A stretch of 64,000 bases of DNA from Tomocerus qinae. Taxonomy: Eukaryota > Arthropoda > Collembola > Entomobryomorpha > Tomoceridae. Location: positions 87,854,001 to 87,918,000 of the forward strand of contig CM034546.1 in NCBI GenBank assembly GCA_020055645.1. The letters run 5' to 3'. The translations under genes and the position numbers were made by a program. Below are positions 46,812-59,094 of this stretch, in pieces. Every line of letters starts with the position of its first letter. The first letter of the stretch is position 1. The notes beneath the pieces were generated by a model, which worked only from the letters and a program-made list of their open reading frames with translations, was not told where the DNA came from and ran no database searches.

Positions 46812-48030
46812 CCATTTGCTCCCGTATTACACCTGCTCCCAGTGACACCTGCTCACTATGACATCTGCTCCCTATTACACCTGCTCCCGGTTAGACCTGC
46901 TCCCTGTTACACTAGCTCCCAGTACGAAAAATAATGAGAAACGACAGAATAATGAGAAATTGTACTTTTGTTAACGAAGCCTGCCCGCTTGGCCACTCTG
47001 CACTTTATTAATAATTACAGTTACATATTATTATGAGTTTATCAAGTAACTAGTGAATCCAGCTAAGGGGGGAACTTAGCACACAAGGGAATTTCAGCAG
47101 GCTACCCATCACAGTAACAAAAATAATTCCAAAAAAATCATTGGTACTTCATTAAGGTTATTTTGTTATATAACCAGTAATGTTATTTAATTCCACAAAA
47201 AAGGTGTGCAAACTGGCACAAATCAAGGGGACAGTAAAATGTAAAACCAGCTCTACTAAAAAATGCTAAATAAGTTTGTCGATACAGCAGAACCAATTTG
47301 TACTACTTGGTTTTGAAATGCTAATTAATACGCACGATCATTAAAAATGCCTCCTTTCGCTAATAATTTTCATTCAATCACGAATAATCAACTTAAGTAG
47401 AGTATTATTGTTTTAATTAACTCATTTCGGTTGTTTAGAGGGAGTGGTCATGCGCATTTTGCTTTCTCAGTTTCAAGGAACGTGCATATATTACGTGTGC
47501 AGTTGATGGGAGGAGGAGGTGTCCAAAAGTGTTACGGTCAACGCAACAAAAGGACCTGCGTTACACATGGGGAGGGAGTTTTGCGTTACGTAATATGTGC
47601 AGGTTCCCTAGGCTGTCCTACCACACATAGTTACATACATAGATATATAGGCAGGTTTTATTGCTCTATCTGTATCACGATTATATATAGGCAGGTAAAT
47701 TTATTGCTCTATCTGTATCCGATTATATATAGTAATTAATGGTAGTGGCCAATCTCGTTTATACTATTTTTCTTTATCCTAGTTATTTCCTTAACTAACA
47801 TGTTTACTTCAAGTACAAGGTAAACAGTCGTGTGCAGACGACAGAAGTTTTCCATTACATTATTGGAAACTGGAATCCCATAGTCTCATCATTTCCTTGT
47901 CCAATCCACCCACATGTCGTATCTCAGGTTTGTAGTTTCGATTTTCGTTCTGTCGTTTCTCATTATTTTTCGTACTGGGAGCTAGTGTAACAGGGAGCAG
48001 GTCTAACCGGGAGCAGGTGTAGTAGACAAC
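46812..48030. mobile_element. foldback element with tandem-repeat arms
   Basis: Left arm 46812-46973 and right arm 47938-48030 are inverted copies; matching blocks include CTAGCTCCCAGTACGAAAAA and AATGAGAAACGACAGAA. The outer part of each arm is a tandem array of roughly 15-bp units, ACACCTGCTCCC and variants; about seven on the left and three on the right, so arm length is unequal. A Helitron-like copy lies inside (47050-47643). No coding region. Confidence 0.75.
47050..47643 (-). mobile_element. Helitron-like non-autonomous element, copy 3
   Basis: On the minus strand it starts A|TCTATGTATG and ends GGATTCACTAG|T. Matches 9031-9376 and the 3' part of 1841-2508. 594 bp, shorter than copy 4 because part of the 3' half is missing. 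No coding capacity; the open frame across 47431-47739 is spurious. Confidence 0.5.
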
Positions 48031-50567
48031 GAAACAGACACTTGGCGTCTTTAAAGCTAGGAAGGATTGGGACTCAAGTGAACTGACAAACGTGTATTGT
48101 TAGCAGTCAGCACTTTAATTGTACTTAGGTACCCAGCTGAAGTGGCATATTAAAGTATGTAGAAATATAACATAAATCACAGAAAATCACTGCCAGGTTG
48201 CATTTTTTTAGAGATTTATGTCTGATGCCTACATATCAAATGTAGAGTTGTACCTATATATAGTAATGAATCTTCTCCATACCAAACTAGGTTTCCCTGC
48301 GTCCTGTATTTTTTTCCATGACACTTTTACACTATTCCCACCTTACGTGCATATAGTGGAAGCATTGAAGTAGTAAGTGCTACTAACTGTATCTGTACTT
48401 AAGAAGGGAATTAGCACTGTAGGCTAGACGTGAAATGGTGGGTAAGTGTAAGATAGGTAAGAGTTACTTCAGTAAAGAATTATTGTGATTTGTATGAGAG
48501 TAAAGTAAAGCGCGACGAAGTAGGTTAGTTAGGTAGAAACCGTGAAGTCGAGTCAAGTGAATTCAGTGACGACTGTTAGACTGTTAGTATAGCTGCACAG
48601 CCATATCCCTCTCTACTATAACTGGGTATAGGGAGTGTGATAAATTTATGTCTATCACTGTCTCTGTTTGGAGAATGATCCATTAAAACTCAACTTGTCA
48701 CCTTACCACACTTTACTACTGTATAATTTACTGTCTCCATTCACTCTATTATACCGGTGCAGTAGGTACACGACAAGAAAAACATTCTTAATCCAAAAGT
48801 AAATGTGAGACATTAGAATGCATTGTTGAGAATTATCATAAATAATGAAATGAAAATTCAAAGCTACTGTACGCAACTTGCCAACAAGTTGATGAGGGAA
48901 TTAGCACTAACTTTCTTGTTTGCTAGTTAAATTTGCACGTAAAATATTGGGTACATTTCATAGCACTATAACAGTAGTGCTTATAGTGATTACAATTACA
49001 ACTAGTACTACCTATATAGAGGCAGGGTTGTAAGTAAGTGAGAGTGGAATTAATGGAGTCTCTCTCTTCCCCTCTCTAACTGCTATACTTACTACTACTG
49101 TGCAACTAATGTCAGCTAATCAAAATATTATACTCAGTAAGGCAACTGCTAATTTAATCAAATCAAATATCGCTCTTTTTTATGTGCTCTGTCGAAGGAG
49201 TTAGTGAGAGTATGTTTAACATGCAGATTCAGACACAGAGCAATTTATGTTTCTACAAGATTACAATCTCAACTAATGTAATTGTAATGTGGTTGATGAT
49301 ATATGACAATGATATTGAAATGCCAATTTAAAAAATCACGACTTCATTTACCTGATTAGAATACCTAGTATCTCCTTGCAGATAGACTCTGTAAACAAAG
49401 CAGGTGGATACCAAGCCAAACAGACATTGGACAATGATTATGAAATTCTTAATTATCTCATAACATCATCGTACAAAGTTTATTAGTGATCTGTCTCATA
49501 TAATGTGTAGTAATAAAGATAACATTATTTATTTGCATTTGTGTGTTCTATGTTGGCAGTAATAAGAAAAGGGCAATCCAAATAAATAGGTACCTACTTA
49601 CCTAGTACAGTTAATGTTTATGTGAATTAGATTGCGTAACATTTTCTTATCGCTGCTGCCCTGATATGATAGTGTAGTTACACGGCGTAGTTAGTGTGTG
49701 AATAAATTAAACAAAGTGGTTCACTAGACTCGACGTGTTTACAGACGAAGAAATGCAAGGATTCTGCGAGCAAGAGAGACTGAAAGAAGATTTTGCATGC
49801 TCTGTGGGTGTTCTCCGTTCCTTCTTCCACTCTCGTTTTCTGGTTAGGTCGTTTGTTTTGGTTGCGAGACTTGTAAATAGCAGCGAGATGAAGTGTGGTC
49901 TCTCGATCTCCTTCACTCCCTTTGTCTCCATGCTCTGTCACATCAAAAGACATTGATGACAAGACAACGGTGTAGAATTACACACATTACATTTCATTAC
50001 GTTGCAACCCTTGTCTCTCTGATTGTGAAGACTAGTTACCTAACTACGCTGCGAACAATATTCTATCCACACATTCCCCAATAAACAACCTCCATTGCGT
50101 AATCCATGTAATTCGCCAAATAAGTCGATACTTGTTCACACACATAAATCCCGCCAGCACATGAAGCAAAACCAGATTAGCTCTAAAAAATATAATTTAC
50201 TTGACATAGTAGATCAACGCAGGAAATGTGTGGGCGTCTTTGTTTTATTAACATATTCTATATCCATTAATAAATGTTCGTGGTAAGAGTCAAACTTGTA
50301 TAGTAAGTAGCTTTATGGGATTAAAGTTTTGTAATTATAACAATAGACAATAGATATAGGAAGGCACTACTTACTACATATATGATAATAACGGACAGTC
50401 TGATGGACAGTAAGTAGATGTGAATCACCAATTTGGAAAACATTGTTTTTTAGTATTCCATTAATGTTGATTTTCAAGTGGCTTTCATTTTTATTAAATG
50501 AAAATTTTATTGTCATTCATTTGCACTGCTGTAAAATTAATATTTACAATTAGAGACTTATTTTACA
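48031..50567. other. non-coding stretch
   Basis: About 2.5 kb of AT-rich unique DNA. The opposed open frames at 49678-49962 lack family resemblance and cover each other, so neither is kept. Confidence 0.45.
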
Positions 50568-51568
50568 ATAGTGAACCCAGCTAAGGGGCAAACCTAGCAC
50601 TCAAGAGAAATTCAGTAGGCCACCCAACACAGTAATAAAAACAATTTCGAAAAGATCCCTTACGTTATTATGTTAACTTAAATAAGTAAATACAAAGTTT
50701 ATGTAAATTAATATACTTTTGGTTGCAAAATTAGCTGCAGCCCTAACTTCCTGCTAAAAAAGAATTTCCTAAACCAAAATAATAACTGCAGATCGAATAC
50801 AGAGAACAATGAAAGACTCCATTTTTGAAAAAAATCCCAAAGTCACCAAAAAGCTCGCTTTTTAAATCAGAAAAATAAGATTCTCCCTGGGATTTTGGAA
50901 AAACCTAAAAATTCTGAGTACTACTATAAATATTTAGTAAATAAATATTTTTAAAGAATAAATAGTTAGTTACCCAGTACTGTTATTTAATTCTCTACAA
51001 AAAGGTGTGCCAACTGCCAAAGGAATCAAGAGGGTAGTAAAAAAGTAAACCCAGCTCTACTAAAAAATGTTAATAAAATAAATAAGTCTGTCGATATAAC
51101 AGAACCAATTTGGATTAGAAGTTTTGAAATGCTATTTAATAAGGCACATTACGATCACTACGAAATGTCCCCTTTCTCTAATCATTTCCATTCAATCACA
51201 AATCACCACCATTCAACCTTCTTGTGTGATGTAAATTTCTATTATTATTTTGACGTTACAATAATATGAAACAGTACCGTATTTAGAAGTCGATTTCGGA
51301 AGGGACAATGATACAAGAAAAATTTTGGCTTATTTTGTCTAAAATGAGTCTAAAATAGTCTAAAAATCACATAAAATCGCGCGAAGCGCGAAATTTCTTA
51401 GTATTTTGAGAAAAAAATGCTCCCCCTCAATACGGCCTTAGTTGATGGTAGGAGGAGGTACTCAAATGTGTTGCAGTCAACATTTGCGTTACACATGGGG
51501 GAGTGGGTTTTGCGTTACGTAGTATATGCAGGTTTCCTAAGCTCTCCTACCAGACAAATATAGATAGA
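50568..51568 (-). mobile_element. Helitron-like non-autonomous element, copy 4
   Basis: On the minus strand it runs from A|TCTATCTATATTTGTCTGG to GGGTTCACTAT, the final base differing from the CTAG of other copies. It is the fullest copy, interrupted by a hAT-type MITE at 51272-51440 that replaced roughly 110 bp of Helitron sequence. Internal blocks match all three other copies. Confidence 0.5.
51272..51440. mobile_element. hAT-type MITE, GTACCGTATTT family
   Basis: Starts CAGTACCGTATTTAGAAGTC and ends CTCAATACGGCCTTA. It carries the CGCGCGAAGCGCG dyad and lacks most of the G-tract region of the longer copies. Sits within Helitron-like copy 4. Confidence 0.65.
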
Positions 51569-51570
51569 TA

Positions 51571-51821
51571 CTGTCTAGCTTTATAAAAATCCGAATGATG
51601 ACCTCTAGTAACCCAATTGTTGACAAATATTTTTTGAGTACTATACTTCACACCAAATAACAGGAAACATACAGTCTTAGCGTCATATTTGACTGTAACC
51701 ACAACAACATTATTTATTGAACTAAAATAAAATAAATATATTCATGAAAAAATATTTGCTATGGGCGGAGCTAAATGGGGTTACTAGAGGTCATCATTCG
51801 GGTTTTTATGAAGCTAGACAG
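51571..51821. mobile_element. TA-flanked foldback MITE
   Basis: 251 bp with arms of about 42 bp: CTGTCTAGCTTTATAAAAAT... and its complement, containing GATGACCTCTAGTAACCC, flanked by TA (51569-51570 and 51822-51823). TA duplication suggests a Tc1/mariner-type MITE. It abuts the end of Helitron-like copy 4. Confidence 0.88.
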
Positions 51822-51863
51822 TAGGAATTTTTTCCAAGTCTGGGATTATGTTATAGATTAGTT

Positions 51864-52129
51864 CACAGTACTTTGATCCCCGTGGCTACTCCCCCACATA
51901 CAGTAATGCCCTACCCAAAATAACAAAAATTTTGCACCCAAGTTGGCGGACCTCATGGCATTGGCAATTTGGGTGTGGATTCTGCAAACTGCTGTTACTA
52001 TTGACTCCACGTGTTGAGCAGCCACAAAAGACCCCATTCAAAAATCGGAACTTGGGTGCAACATTTTTGTTATTTTGGGTAGGGCATTACTGTATGTGGG
52101 GGAGTAGCCATAGGGATCAAAATACTGTG
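51864..52129. mobile_element. hAT-type foldback MITE
   Basis: 266 bp with arms of about 80 bp starting CACAGTACTTTGATCCCCGT and an exact 8-bp duplication GATTAGTT (51856-51863 and 52130-52137). Arms are nearly identical; the centre is about 105 bp. Eight-base duplication and CAC/CAG-type ends point to hAT. Confidence 0.92.
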
Positions 52130-52223
52130 GATTAGTTAGAATATCTGTAGCTAGCACTAAGTGCATTTAATGTTGCTAGTGGATTGCCTTTCGCAGATTG
52201 CCGATCGTTGTAAATATAATTTA

Positions 52224-52933
52224 AAAAACTCACAAAAAACATTTTCCCATAAAAGCCAAATATTTCAACAAACTAGTACAAAAATTGACGATTTCGTTTA
52301 AATGTGAGATGTTTAGACCAGTTCACACATAAAGCGAAGTTTTAGTAAACTCGAACAAAAAATGACGACTTCGCAAAAATACGAATTGTTTTGGCAAATT
52401 TGTACAAAAACGTTCGTAAAATTGCGAATTGTTTAGACCAATTCGCAATAAAAACGAAGTTTTCGTATAAATGCGAATTGTTTACACTAATTCGCACTAA
52501 AAACGACATTTTCACAAAAAAAACGAATTCAATTTTTTTGCACGAGTTAGCCGAGAAAATTCGCATTTATACGAATTTAATTTTTTTGCACGAGTAAGCC
52601 GTTTCGTTTTTAGAAACAATTCGCTTTATAATTTTTAAAAATATTGATTTAAAAATAAATTTTAATTGTTTAATTTTTGAGTGTTTTGTGCTTTATTTAT
52701 TTTGCCACTTTACAATGTGTAATTCATGCTCTTCAACCATCTCCTAGTCCCTACTCCTTACTCACTACACTGCGCAGTTTTGTCCACTTTTCTTACGAAT
52801 TAGACCCACTGTGCACTCTTTCAATAGGTACGCATATACCTCGGTGAGCCGAGTCGAGCGAGGGCTTCCATTGTCTTCTTATCTTTTAATCTTATTGTTT
52901 GCGAGGTCTATTCAGAAAAGTAAAGTGGCGTTC
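52224..52933. mobile_element. foldback-type repeat, core plus right arm
   Basis: 52224-52590 matches the core flanking P copy A in the same orientation; 52590-52933 is the reverse complement of 4450-4780, ending GTGGCGTTC. It therefore holds core plus the opposite terminal arm, while 4450-8765 holds left arm plus core. Around 52350 the sequence ...TTTTAGTAAACTCGAAC... corresponds to an uninterrupted version of the neighbourhood in which P copy A inserted, with about 22 bases missing. Confidence 0.7.
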
Positions 52934-53463
52934 ATAGTACCTGGTTTCCGTTGCCATTGGTAACGGGGAGCATGTCGCGTCCCCTTCAATCTAAAATTTT
53001 ACTTACCTTGGGACTGGCATTACTAACTACCATGGTGATTACATGCAGGGAAATATAGAGGTGAAAAAAGTGATTTTGTAAATACCAAACTCCCGCACTG
53101 ACTAACCTCCTACCATATAGAGGATTTAGAGGAATCTTGTGAAGAAATGTCAACAGCTTTATCAGAAGGGTTCAACTAGGCCCTTTGCGCGAATACTTAT
53201 AAGGGACAAATCGTACCAGTTGTAATTGCCAACAATCGGTTAATGGGCAAAAAACGTCCCCTATAGATATTCACTCGGGTGTTTAGTTCAACTCTCCTGA
53301 TAAAGCAGAAAAGAAGCCAAGGGATACCACGCCCATCAAAGATTCTTGATTCTATTGATCTTATCTTATCACTTCAATCTGTCGGGTGTTCTATGATATG
53401 ACCTGTGCATCCGGTCAATTATGTGTCATTTCAAACTTTCCATTTTTGCGTAAACTTGCTTTG
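52934..53463. other. non-coding stretch
   Basis: No gene or repeat family recognised. Confidence 0.45.
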
Positions 53464-53772
53464 CATTTCGATCAATATCTGCCAAAGTTCTACTCCGATT
53501 TTATAATGCAGTACACGGTTGAAACTAGAAACGTATTCCCTTCAAGTTATATAAATAAAATTAACATTATACGAGCTAATTATGTATTTTGTTAATATTA
53601 AGTTGTGAAATCATGGCAAAATTCGACACAAAAGTTTAACCATTTTTAATGGACAGTAAGTTAAGAATATTTGTTTCTTTTTTATATAACTTGAAGGGAA
53701 TACTTTTCTGATTTTAACCATGTACTGTATTATAAAATCAGAGTAGAACTTTGATAGATATTGATCGAAATG
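53464..53772. repeat. imperfect inverted repeat (foldback)
   Basis: Arms 53464-53558 and 53677-53772; CATTTCGATCAATATCT pairs with its complement at the outer ends and CCTTCAAGTTATATAAA at the inner ends. Scattered mismatches suggest an older MITE. Weaker matches continue outwards. Confidence 0.8.
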
Positions 53773-53782
53773 TAAAAAATGA

Positions 53783-55172
53783 TTTACATGTATTTTTTGA
53801 TAGTCTTTTGAATTTTTCAAATCGTACATACCGGACGCTTAAAAAGTATTTGATATAAAAATGATATTTTTATCTTCATGCAAGCCCCATTTTTAAAATT
53901 TGAGCAAGTGACGGGATAATAACTTAACTCTAAGCGCAAATGATGAATACATGTTTAGTTCACCTACATCACTGCAAATTATATACATTAAGAAATTTTG
54001 GAATCCCCAAGAAAAAAACCAATAGGCAATTATCCACTTGTGCAAATTTTCCATCTAGTCTCTAAGTACACGCTGCATGCAAGTAGTAATACAAAATGAA
54101 CAATGAGAATTTGCATTAAAAATGAGACGAAGACAATCAATTATTATAATTCTATATTCTTACAAGGAGAAAAATGTTGAATGGTTCAAGCACAGGATGA
54201 AATCGGAGTTGGTACCCTAATTACTAAATCGCACAAAGGGTTTTGTTCTGAGTGCGCAGTGAAATAGTATTTGGGTTCGGACGGACGATGGCCCAGGCAG
54301 AGTTCAGGTCAACAAGCTACTTACTATTTACTGGCTATGCTTACAATTAACCATCACTCACAATCAACGGTTACAAAAGACTATGATCACAATTAGAAAT
54401 GGACGGAGTGAGGCAGGTTATAATTACAGGTGTCTGTCCCAGGACAAGATGAAGACGAATGGAAAGCAATCAGCAAAGAAAGAGAACTATGCAAATCTAC
54501 CAATGTACAGGCACAAAGTGCCAATTCACCACAATAAATTAAAACCCCACTCATAGGTAACTGAAGAGACGCTGTATTATTATGCATTCATTTGAAATTA
54601 ATCAGCAGAAAAATCCAGGCACTCCATGTGCATCTTCAAATTTATCTCTCGTATTTGCAAACAGTGTAAATCATGGTCCCTACAATTATAATTTCGAATA
54701 AGTTCCTCTTTCTCTATAATTTACCAAATTTCTTACACTTATTCTACTTGCTCCTCTTAATGAACTTTCAGAAAGGATAACTCATTTACATAGGCCACTT
54801 GACTCCAATTTACTCATTATTCATGAACTAGTGCCAGCTAATACTTATTCTCAAGGCACTAAATCACAATTCCTCATTTAATAAAATGGTAATATGTATC
54901 TGGTTGAAATGTCTTTAGTATTCTGCTCTGCTATCTTATTTTCTATTTGATTAGCACATGTACTTAATTATATAATAATTAAATATAGCTTCACATAAAC
55001 TTTTATAAACAAAGATTTGTTTTAACCTTCAAAGTTGTAGGTCTTGTATGCCGCGCAGCGAGCTATAGTGGCCCGAAAACAGTTTAAATGCAGATAACAC
55101 AGACACAAACTTATTTAGTTGATATTGTAGAAATTATTATTTTTATTAGTATTTTTATTAGTTAGTAACTCT
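53783..55172. other. non-coding stretch
   Basis: About 1.4 kb of AT-rich DNA without supportable features. Confidence 0.45.
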
Positions 55173-55774
55173 GTTAGTATTGTCCCATCCTCGAAACTTC
55201 TTTTGTACAGATAGGAAACCTATCCCTTCTATATTATCTAAGTTACCATAGGGTTAGATTTGTCGCCCGTCCTGTGTGTGTTAAAATTGATCTTAACGTA
55301 TGAAAGCTGTGTCACGCCCTACTGCCTTGTACGAAAGTCATTTTGGATATGATCTCTAGGCTGTTTCCATAGGGCTGTAAAAAACAGATCAAATTTGTAA
55401 ACTTAAATGGAGATTGACCAGCCTAGCGATCATATCCAAAATGACTTTCGTTCAGGGCAGAAGGGCGTGACATAACTTTCACCCGTTAAAATCAATTTTA
55501 AAGCTAGGTTTTGAGTTTCACTTCCTTTTCACTTCACGCGCAAAGGAACATTCGCAAATAAAACATAGCCGTTGCCCCAGGTGAGGGGATTTGGAATTTT
55601 AGGCAGAATAAGTAACTGAATGGTCCTTTTTCCCCGTGAAGTGAGACTCAAAACCTAGCTTAACACACACCGGTCGGGCGACAAATCTAAACCTATGTTA
55701 AGTTTGTTACTATAGAAGGGATAGGCTTTCTATCTTTTCTGTGCAAAAGAAGTTAGCTGGTGGGGACAATAACT
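55173..55774. repeat. nested inverted-repeat element
   Basis: Outer arms (55173-55300 and 55663-55774) share TATTGTCCC, ACTTCTTTTG, CCTATCCCTTCTAT, TTAGATTTGTCGCCCG and GTGTGTGTTAA. Inside are two more dyads: 55305-55372 with 55420-55475 (AAAGTCATTTTGGATATGAT) and AAGCTAGGTTTTGAGT (55500) with its complement near 55660. It is a multi-branched foldback, probably one element or two nested ones. Confidence 0.75.
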
Positions 55775-55882
55775 ATGGGGTTTCGGCTGTGACAATTGAC
55801 GCAATTTTCGGGTTAGTGGGTAGCAGTTTCATTTGATAAGTTCAGTGGGAGGGATAAATCTTTGAGCGTTGGAAAATTTGGA

Positions 55883-56214
55883 GGCTAAATTTAGGCAGCG
55901 GGATATCGTTTCCTCTAATACCGTTTCCTCCAAAGTGCCACATAACCTATTATCCGTTTCCTCCAAACTTAATAAATACCCTAACATCCATTGCCTCGCG
56001 TCCCGTCACTATTTTTGCCTCCTTTCTATCCTAACCTATTAAAAAATAAACATGTTATTTGTTAGCCATGTTTATTTTTTATTATGTTAGAATAGAAAAG
56101 AGGCTAAAATAGTTACGGGAGGCAATCTGTTAGAATAATAGGTTATGTGGCATCTTGGAGGAAACGGGATTGGAGGAAACAGAAGAAACGATATCACGCT
56201 GCCCAAATTCAGTC
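55883..56214. repeat. near-complete palindrome (foldback MITE)
   Basis: Arms of about 150-165 bp meet near 56065. Shared blocks: GGCAGCG, GATATCGTTTC, CCGTTTCCTCCAA, GCCACATAACCTATTAT and AAAAAATAAACATG. Likely a MITE with almost no central spacer. Confidence 0.8.
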
Positions 56215-57729
56215 TGGACCCCAGTGCCTGGAAATAGTGTTTGGTCGGTGACCAGCCGGCTAGTCGGCTAAACTGGCTTTTAAGCCATTTAAAAATGGTT
56301 GAATTCTTTGTTAGCCAGTCGTTTAATAATATTTCCGAATTGGTTAAAATGGTCAAAAATAGGAGGGCTCTGTTAACTGAGCAAATCATCCTTGATTTGG
56401 CGTATATATAAACCATGATTTTTGGCCACAAGCCGGCTAGCTAGTCAATATAATTTTCAGCCGGCTAAAATGGAATGTTGTTTGCGACTGTAGCCACTCC
56501 CTGATCTCGTTTATGCATGGTCAATATAAGGAAATGTTCAGTTCTTTGGGTAACATAGGTTACGGCTGTCGGGTACTTACTTCGAAAATATTTGAGCCAT
56601 TGTATAAATTTCCAAATAAAATTTTGATTGTTTTTGAAAGTGTACTTTTGGCACTATCCCATTCAGTTACAGGTTGCAAGTTTTAAGTTCTACTCATGGA
56701 AAGTTAATAGTTCTGTTAAAGTTATTGCTGCGAGTATGCATACAAGACAGGGGTGATGATTAACTGTTAGGTCAACATAGTCAGACCTTCTGTTCACCTC
56801 CGGAGGATCTTACGGTCATTAATTAAACCTTACGTCAAGTAAAGCAAATATGTACAATAAAAATTCAAAGAGAGAATGGTAACTACAAAAATGTAACATA
56901 ATAATAATGCCTTTGTCAAGTGTACTAAATAAAAAGTATAATACTAAGAAGGTTTATTGCATAAATTGTATTATTAGGTAGCACGGAGTGCCTAAGTAAA
57001 TAAGTGTTATTGTGAGATGAGGAGATAGATGTGTGCAGAGCAGAGAGATTTTTTACTGTGAGATGGATGAACAGTAGGCAGACAAGTCATCCTGTGCATT
57101 TTTATTGTTATTTGAGTTAGTGTTGGCTGGCAGATATAATTACACAGGCCATCCTGATTAGCATGACTAGGCTGTAATTATCATTACCGTTTACGAGCCA
57201 ATTCCATGATTTAACTGATTAAAAATCACGCTGTGGCTGTTGAGCCTGAGCCAGTCTTCGTTCAACCCGATCTGCACATAACTTCCTTTTACCGAGCAAT
57301 CACTACTGACTCTGCACGCTGATACTGTTCTACTTGTGTAAAGTTCATCCTTAAGGTATTCCATCATCCGATTCGCGCATTTGCAAACACATTACATACT
57401 AAATGTTTGCCACGCAATACACACACCGAATTCCTCTTCATTTCTCTGCAGATATTATTTTTCTATTGAAATGTAACCTGCAAAAGGTAATGGTGAAAAA
57501 GTGTTTAAGAGTGTTATAATTTATAATATTATAACTGAGTAGAGAGCAGCCCTAAGGCATATTTATATGCTGCCTTAAGGTCATTGTCTATGCGTTTGAC
57601 TTATTGTGCATTAGATTCGCTCATTATCTCCAATCCATCTCATGGTCCAAGCTCCTTTGTCTCTCCTTTGTGCTCACTTTCCGCTTCATCGATATTACGT
57701 ACGAATACTTACTCTAATGCAAACGATTA
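56215..57729. other. non-coding stretch
   Basis: Contains several AGCCGGCTA motifs (56255, 56430-56465) that may belong to a decayed foldback; otherwise nothing recognised. Confidence 0.4.
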
Positions 57730-57737
57730 ATTACATG

Positions 57738-57978
57738 CAGTACCGTATTTAGAAGTCGATTTCGGAGGGGGCAATGATATCATAGGACAATATACTTTAG
57801 GCATAATCTCGAGAAGCGCGAAAAATTTTGGCTTATTTTGTCTAAAATGAGTCAAAAATAACCTAAAAATCACATAAAATCGTGCGAAATGTTTTGATAT
57901 TTTGAGAAAAAATTTCCCTTTTTCTTGGATTTCGGGGGGGGGCATTTGCCCCCAATGCCCCCCCTCAATACAGCCTTA
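57738..57978. mobile_element. hAT-type MITE, GTACCGTATTT family, full-length
   Basis: Starts CAGTACCGTATTTAGAAG and ends CTCAATACAGCCTTA, with ATTACATG duplicated on both sides (57730-57737 and 57979-57986; the match can be stretched to 11 bp). Central dyad and a long G-tract (GGATTTCGGGG...) are shared with 62361-62587. Ends with GTATT resemble hAT termini. Confidence 0.8.
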
Positions 57979-57986
57979 ATTACATG

Positions 57987-59092
57987 TATTTAAAACAGGA
58001 CTTATTGAGAACATTTGCCAATTGTAATTTGTGTCGCAGATGTTTACTAGGCATATGCATATAGTCGTACATTAACATAAATAAATGACACTGTCATATC
58101 TTAAATATGAATGAGTAATTAGGAAGGATATCGGTGTGTGTAGAAGAACGTTTGTATTCAAAAGCGACAAAAGGTTATTAGAGCCTTTGTTGGTGTGTAC
58201 ATGTGATGTATTTAGGTAGGGCGAGACAGGATTGATGGCATGTGCAGTTGCTAATGTCTATGTGTATAATACACTCACTCGTGGCTTTTGGGCTTGTTTG
58301 TCTATGGAGAAAAAGCGGCTCATTAATCAGCCGACATTAATTCATTGGTCAAGTGAAGTGAAATGTTAATTTTATGTAAAGCAGTTGTCAGTTTGTAAGT
58401 GGACATTTATTTGTGCCTGCCAACAAGAGACCACTTAAAAATCTCAGTCGCACTGCTAAAGTTTCCTTCTGATAGCCAGGCCCATTATTTAGTTTCCTCT
58501 GCGTCTCTGCTCTCCAATTCAAATCCCAGAGCTGCTCGTTTGTTTGTTGTCTGGAAATAAATCGTTGCTCTTGTTTCGTATGCTTCGATGTAGTGTGGAT
58601 ATATGTGCCATTAGAACTGCCCCGTAAGTTCTGGGAAATGAATCACAGACGAAAAAGTTGTGGGCGACAAGATATTTAGTTGTACATGTACTTGGCTATT
58701 ATATTCTCCCGTTTAAAGCAAGAATAGAAAAGGAATCACCGTCCGAGATGAATGGCTCCTTTGCACGGAATAAACTGCAAATTGCATCGCATTGCATTCC
58801 CCAGTTTATCTGAGTTAAGTCTCCTAGCCTAATGTCTACGTAAATAAATAGTATCTATAGTCAGGAGTGAGTTTCAGCTGAGCGATATATTCAATGAGCG
58901 GACGGACGTTAATTCTCGAAATGTTTTGTTGTTCAGCTATAAAGAGTCTGCCCTGGAGCCAAGAGAAGTCAAGTCACATCCTAATTTATCGTTCCGTTTA
59001 ATTTTGCAAAGCTGTTTTCCTCTCTGCCAATATAAATGGCCAGAGCAACACTCTTAATCTATCTGCATTTGCATATCTTTGCAAAATTTATA
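57987..59092. other. non-coding stretch
   Basis: About 1.1 kb of unique AT-rich DNA with no supportable feature. Confidence 0.45.
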
Positions 59093-59094
59093 TA

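Noticed and set aside
47431-47739. 102-codon open frame
   Set aside because: Lies in Helitron-like copy 3; the frame is not kept in the other copies.
49678-49962. Overlapping open frames on both strands
   Set aside because: Neither resembles a known family nor has splice or signal features; coincidental.
56240-56470. Element with AGCCGGCTA ends
   Set aside because: Motifs recur but no consistent inverted arms or target duplication could be drawn.
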